Of a stretch of DNA of 64,000 bases, positions 62,500 through 64,000 are shown piece after piece; the stretch's first letter is position 1; each line of letters begins with the position of its first letter. This stretch comes from Letharia columbiana. Lineage: Eukaryota; Ascomycota; Lecanoromycetes; Lecanorales; Parmeliaceae. The notes below the pieces were generated by a model. The model saw only the letters and a list, made by a program, of their open reading frames with translations. It had not been told where the DNA came from and did no database searches. The stretch lies in the NCBI RefSeq assembly GCF_014066305.1, contig NW_023501056.1, positions 212,501 to 276,500 on the forward strand, read 5' to 3'. A program made the position numbers and the translations under genes.

Positions 62500-63235
62500 A
62501 TGCCTCCCACACGCCGCAAGCCCTCAGGTTCCACCGCGCGCGCCCAACAAACCCTCGCCTTCGGCCCCAACCCGAACAAAGTCACCAAACCCTCCCAGCC
62601 CGCCGCCGGCAACAAGAAGAAGAAACCCTCCCCCCCCGCGCCCACAGACGCGGAAAGACTCCCAAAAGCCGCCGCGGGCATCTCGACACCGTCCCCCGGC
62701 CCGGAAGAGGAGGACCACCCGCCGCGGCCGGATGCGCAACCGGAAAGCCCTCGTGCCCTCGCGATCCGGGGCCAAGGCGGCGCCGCCGCCGCCGCGGACG
62801 CAGGGGTCTGGAAGAGCGAGGCCGAGGAGAAGGGGGGTCGGGTGTCGGACGCGCAGGTGAGGAGGTACTGGAAGGGCAAGGAGGAGGAGAGGATCGCGCC
62901 GCGGGTGCACCAGGCGGGGGTGAGCGTCAACGAGAAGATTCTGAGGCACTTTGACCTCTCGAGTCAATACGGCGTAAGTTGCATCCATCCATCCCACCTC
63001 GTGACCGCACTGCTTTCGGAATGGGGGAAGATGCTGACCGCGTTTTTCGGGGGGCCTACAGCCCTGCATCGGGATCCCGCGGATGAAACGGTGGAAGCGG
63101 GCGGAGACGCTGGGGCTCAGGCCGCCGGTGGAGGTGTTGGGGGTGCTGGTGAAGGAGGAGAGGAGCGGGAACGGAAAGGCGGAGCGGGCGTTTATGGAAG
63201 GGCTGTTGACGAGTAGGCTTGCCGTGAACGAGTGA
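62500..63235 (+). CDS. cdm1: DNA polymerase delta subunit 4 (p12/Cdm1)
   Basis: Smallest subunit of the replicative DNA polymerase delta, which stabilises the complex and helps bind PCNA in the nucleus. Exons 62,500-62,973 and 63,062-63,235 (88-base intron, GTAAGT...CCTACAG) give 215 residues. The first 110 residues are Pro/Ala/Lys-rich linker; an N-terminal QQTLAFG stretch may serve as the PCNA-binding motif. The family core follows: VRRYWKGKEEERIAPRVHQ, VNEKILRHFDLSSQYG, then after the intron PCIGIPRMKRWKRAETLGL and PPVEVLGVLVKEE. The intron falls inside the conserved SQYG|PCIG stretch. The coding GC content is very high. A long open minus-strand frame (62,524-63,384) is its mirror and is not a gene. 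Confidence 0.88.
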
Positions 63236-63658
63236 GGCCGGCAGGACGGTGGTATACAGGGGGATCGAGGACTGCGGTCATCGAAGTTCAGACGGTTTTT
63301 GCACTGCGAGGAGCGGATCGAGGCTACTTTGCCACATGCAGCCGGTTGCATTGGGCTATGGCATTGGCTAGAAAGCCTGGACACGCCGAGTCACGTTTGA
63401 TTGAAATCAATTCATTAATGGGGAAAGTTGGAGTCCACGTTTAGCAATAATGCATTGACGTGGAATGACTAGCAGCTGCTTGGAACCCCTTGGATGATAA
63501 TGGACAAGGCCGATCCACTAAAAATTACATTGAACGCCTGGTAAATGATCCATGTCTATGGCATACACGAAAATTGACACAGATAGCTCTCAAGCTGTCG
63601 AACTTGCATGGCGCATTTTCTGCCACTCTAACCATCCGCTTTTGCGTATCTGTACGAT
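63236..63658. other. Intergenic between convergent genes
   Basis: 3' flanks of the polymerase delta subunit gene and the ATP-citrate lyase gene. No gene is seen. Confidence 0.55.
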
Positions 63659-64000
63659 CTATAAGCTGACCTCAACTCTTCCCTCGTTCCCAGGGTTAGC
63701 GCCTTGTGCCAAGTTTGGTAGCAGGTAAGTAATATCATCCCAAGGATGTCTATACAGACCGGTGCGCAGACGCTTCTGGTCAAGGTAATGCGCAATCAAA
63801 CCAATACTCCTACCAAGCACGAACAATCCGTTGAGCACACCCATGTTCAGGTAGTCTTCGGCTTCCTCGGGGCTGAAGGCGCCGCAGTTTCGCATCAGGT
63901 CAACAAAGCAGACTGCGACGCAGCCATCGACGTTGAGAATGAGATTGTCCTTCTTTGAGGTAGTGACAGTCTCGACAGCGATGGCGTAGTCGAGCATCTT
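63659..64000 (-). CDS. acl1: ATP-citrate lyase subunit 1, C-terminal end (partial)
   Basis: The window edge cuts the gene; only the last 113 or so codons are seen. ATP-citrate lyase makes cytosolic acetyl-CoA and oxaloacetate from citrate, CoA and ATP, supplying lipid and secondary-metabolite synthesis. The visible part is the citrate-synthase-like end: [78 protein letters not shown]. These match the C-terminus of the family closely. In most ascomycetes the enzyme is split in two genes, and this one corresponds to the larger subunit. The conserved part ends at YLLP, followed by 17 variable residues. Confidence 0.9.
   Translation of the reverse strand, partial: KMLDYAIAVETVTTSKKDNLILNVDGCVAVCFVDLMRNCGAFSPEEAEDYLNMGVLNGLFVLGRSIGLIAHYLDQKRLRTGLYRHPWDDITYLLPNLAQGANPGNEGRVEVSL

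Noticed and set aside
62524..63384. 286-codon minus-strand frame opposite the polymerase delta subunit
   Set aside because: It mirrors a very GC-rich coding region, where the opposite strand rarely has stops. The plus strand has the clear family core.

Overview
The window looks like a chromosome segment of a filamentous ascomycete (Pezizomycotina, most likely Dothideomycetes or Leotiomycetes). The genes carry short GT..AG introns of about 50-130 bases. Several families are typical of that group: a DUF7730 protein, a PTH11/SAT4-type rhodopsin-domain membrane protein, a fungal TRP-like channel, a phenol-hydroxylase-type monooxygenase and a two-subunit ATP-citrate lyase. The left third shows the mark of repeat-induced point mutation (RIP), which these fungi possess.

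Layout. Positions 1 to about 23,640 are a gene-free, extremely AT-rich block almost empty of CA and TG dinucleotides, built from several repeat families turned to AT by C-to-T change. Two islands of normal composition lie inside it (17,999-20,171 and 22,906-23,352). They share both ends and look like two members of one mobile or repeat family. A nearly pure poly(A) tract of about 490 bases, with 295 uninterrupted A, sits between them.

From 23,640 to the right edge the sequence is normal. In order it holds: a PI31 proteasome regulator (+), a small unknown gene (+), a 6-kb stretch without a recognisable gene, a C2H2 transcription factor (-), a 15-exon TRP-type channel (-), a rhodopsin-domain protein (-, one-base frameshift), a DUF7730 protein (-), a phenol-2-monooxygenase-like flavoprotein (-) divergent from a cytochrome P450 (+, one-base frameshift), an unknown basic protein (+), a DDHD phospholipase (+), a coiled-coil protein (-), an unknown conserved protein (+), a class-1-like dihydroorotate dehydrogenase (-), a broken conserved membrane-protein gene (+), DNA polymerase delta subunit 4 (+), and the 3' end of ATP-citrate lyase subunit 1 (-, cut by the window edge).

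Most genes are unlinked housekeeping or regulatory functions. The one pair that may work together is the flavin monooxygenase and the P450, which share an 872-base promoter region and could act on one aromatic substrate. Three genes in the normal-composition part carry reading-frame breaks, so either assembly indels or gene decay near the RIP block must be considered. All splice sites were placed by eye from reading-frame continuity and family likeness; no search was run.
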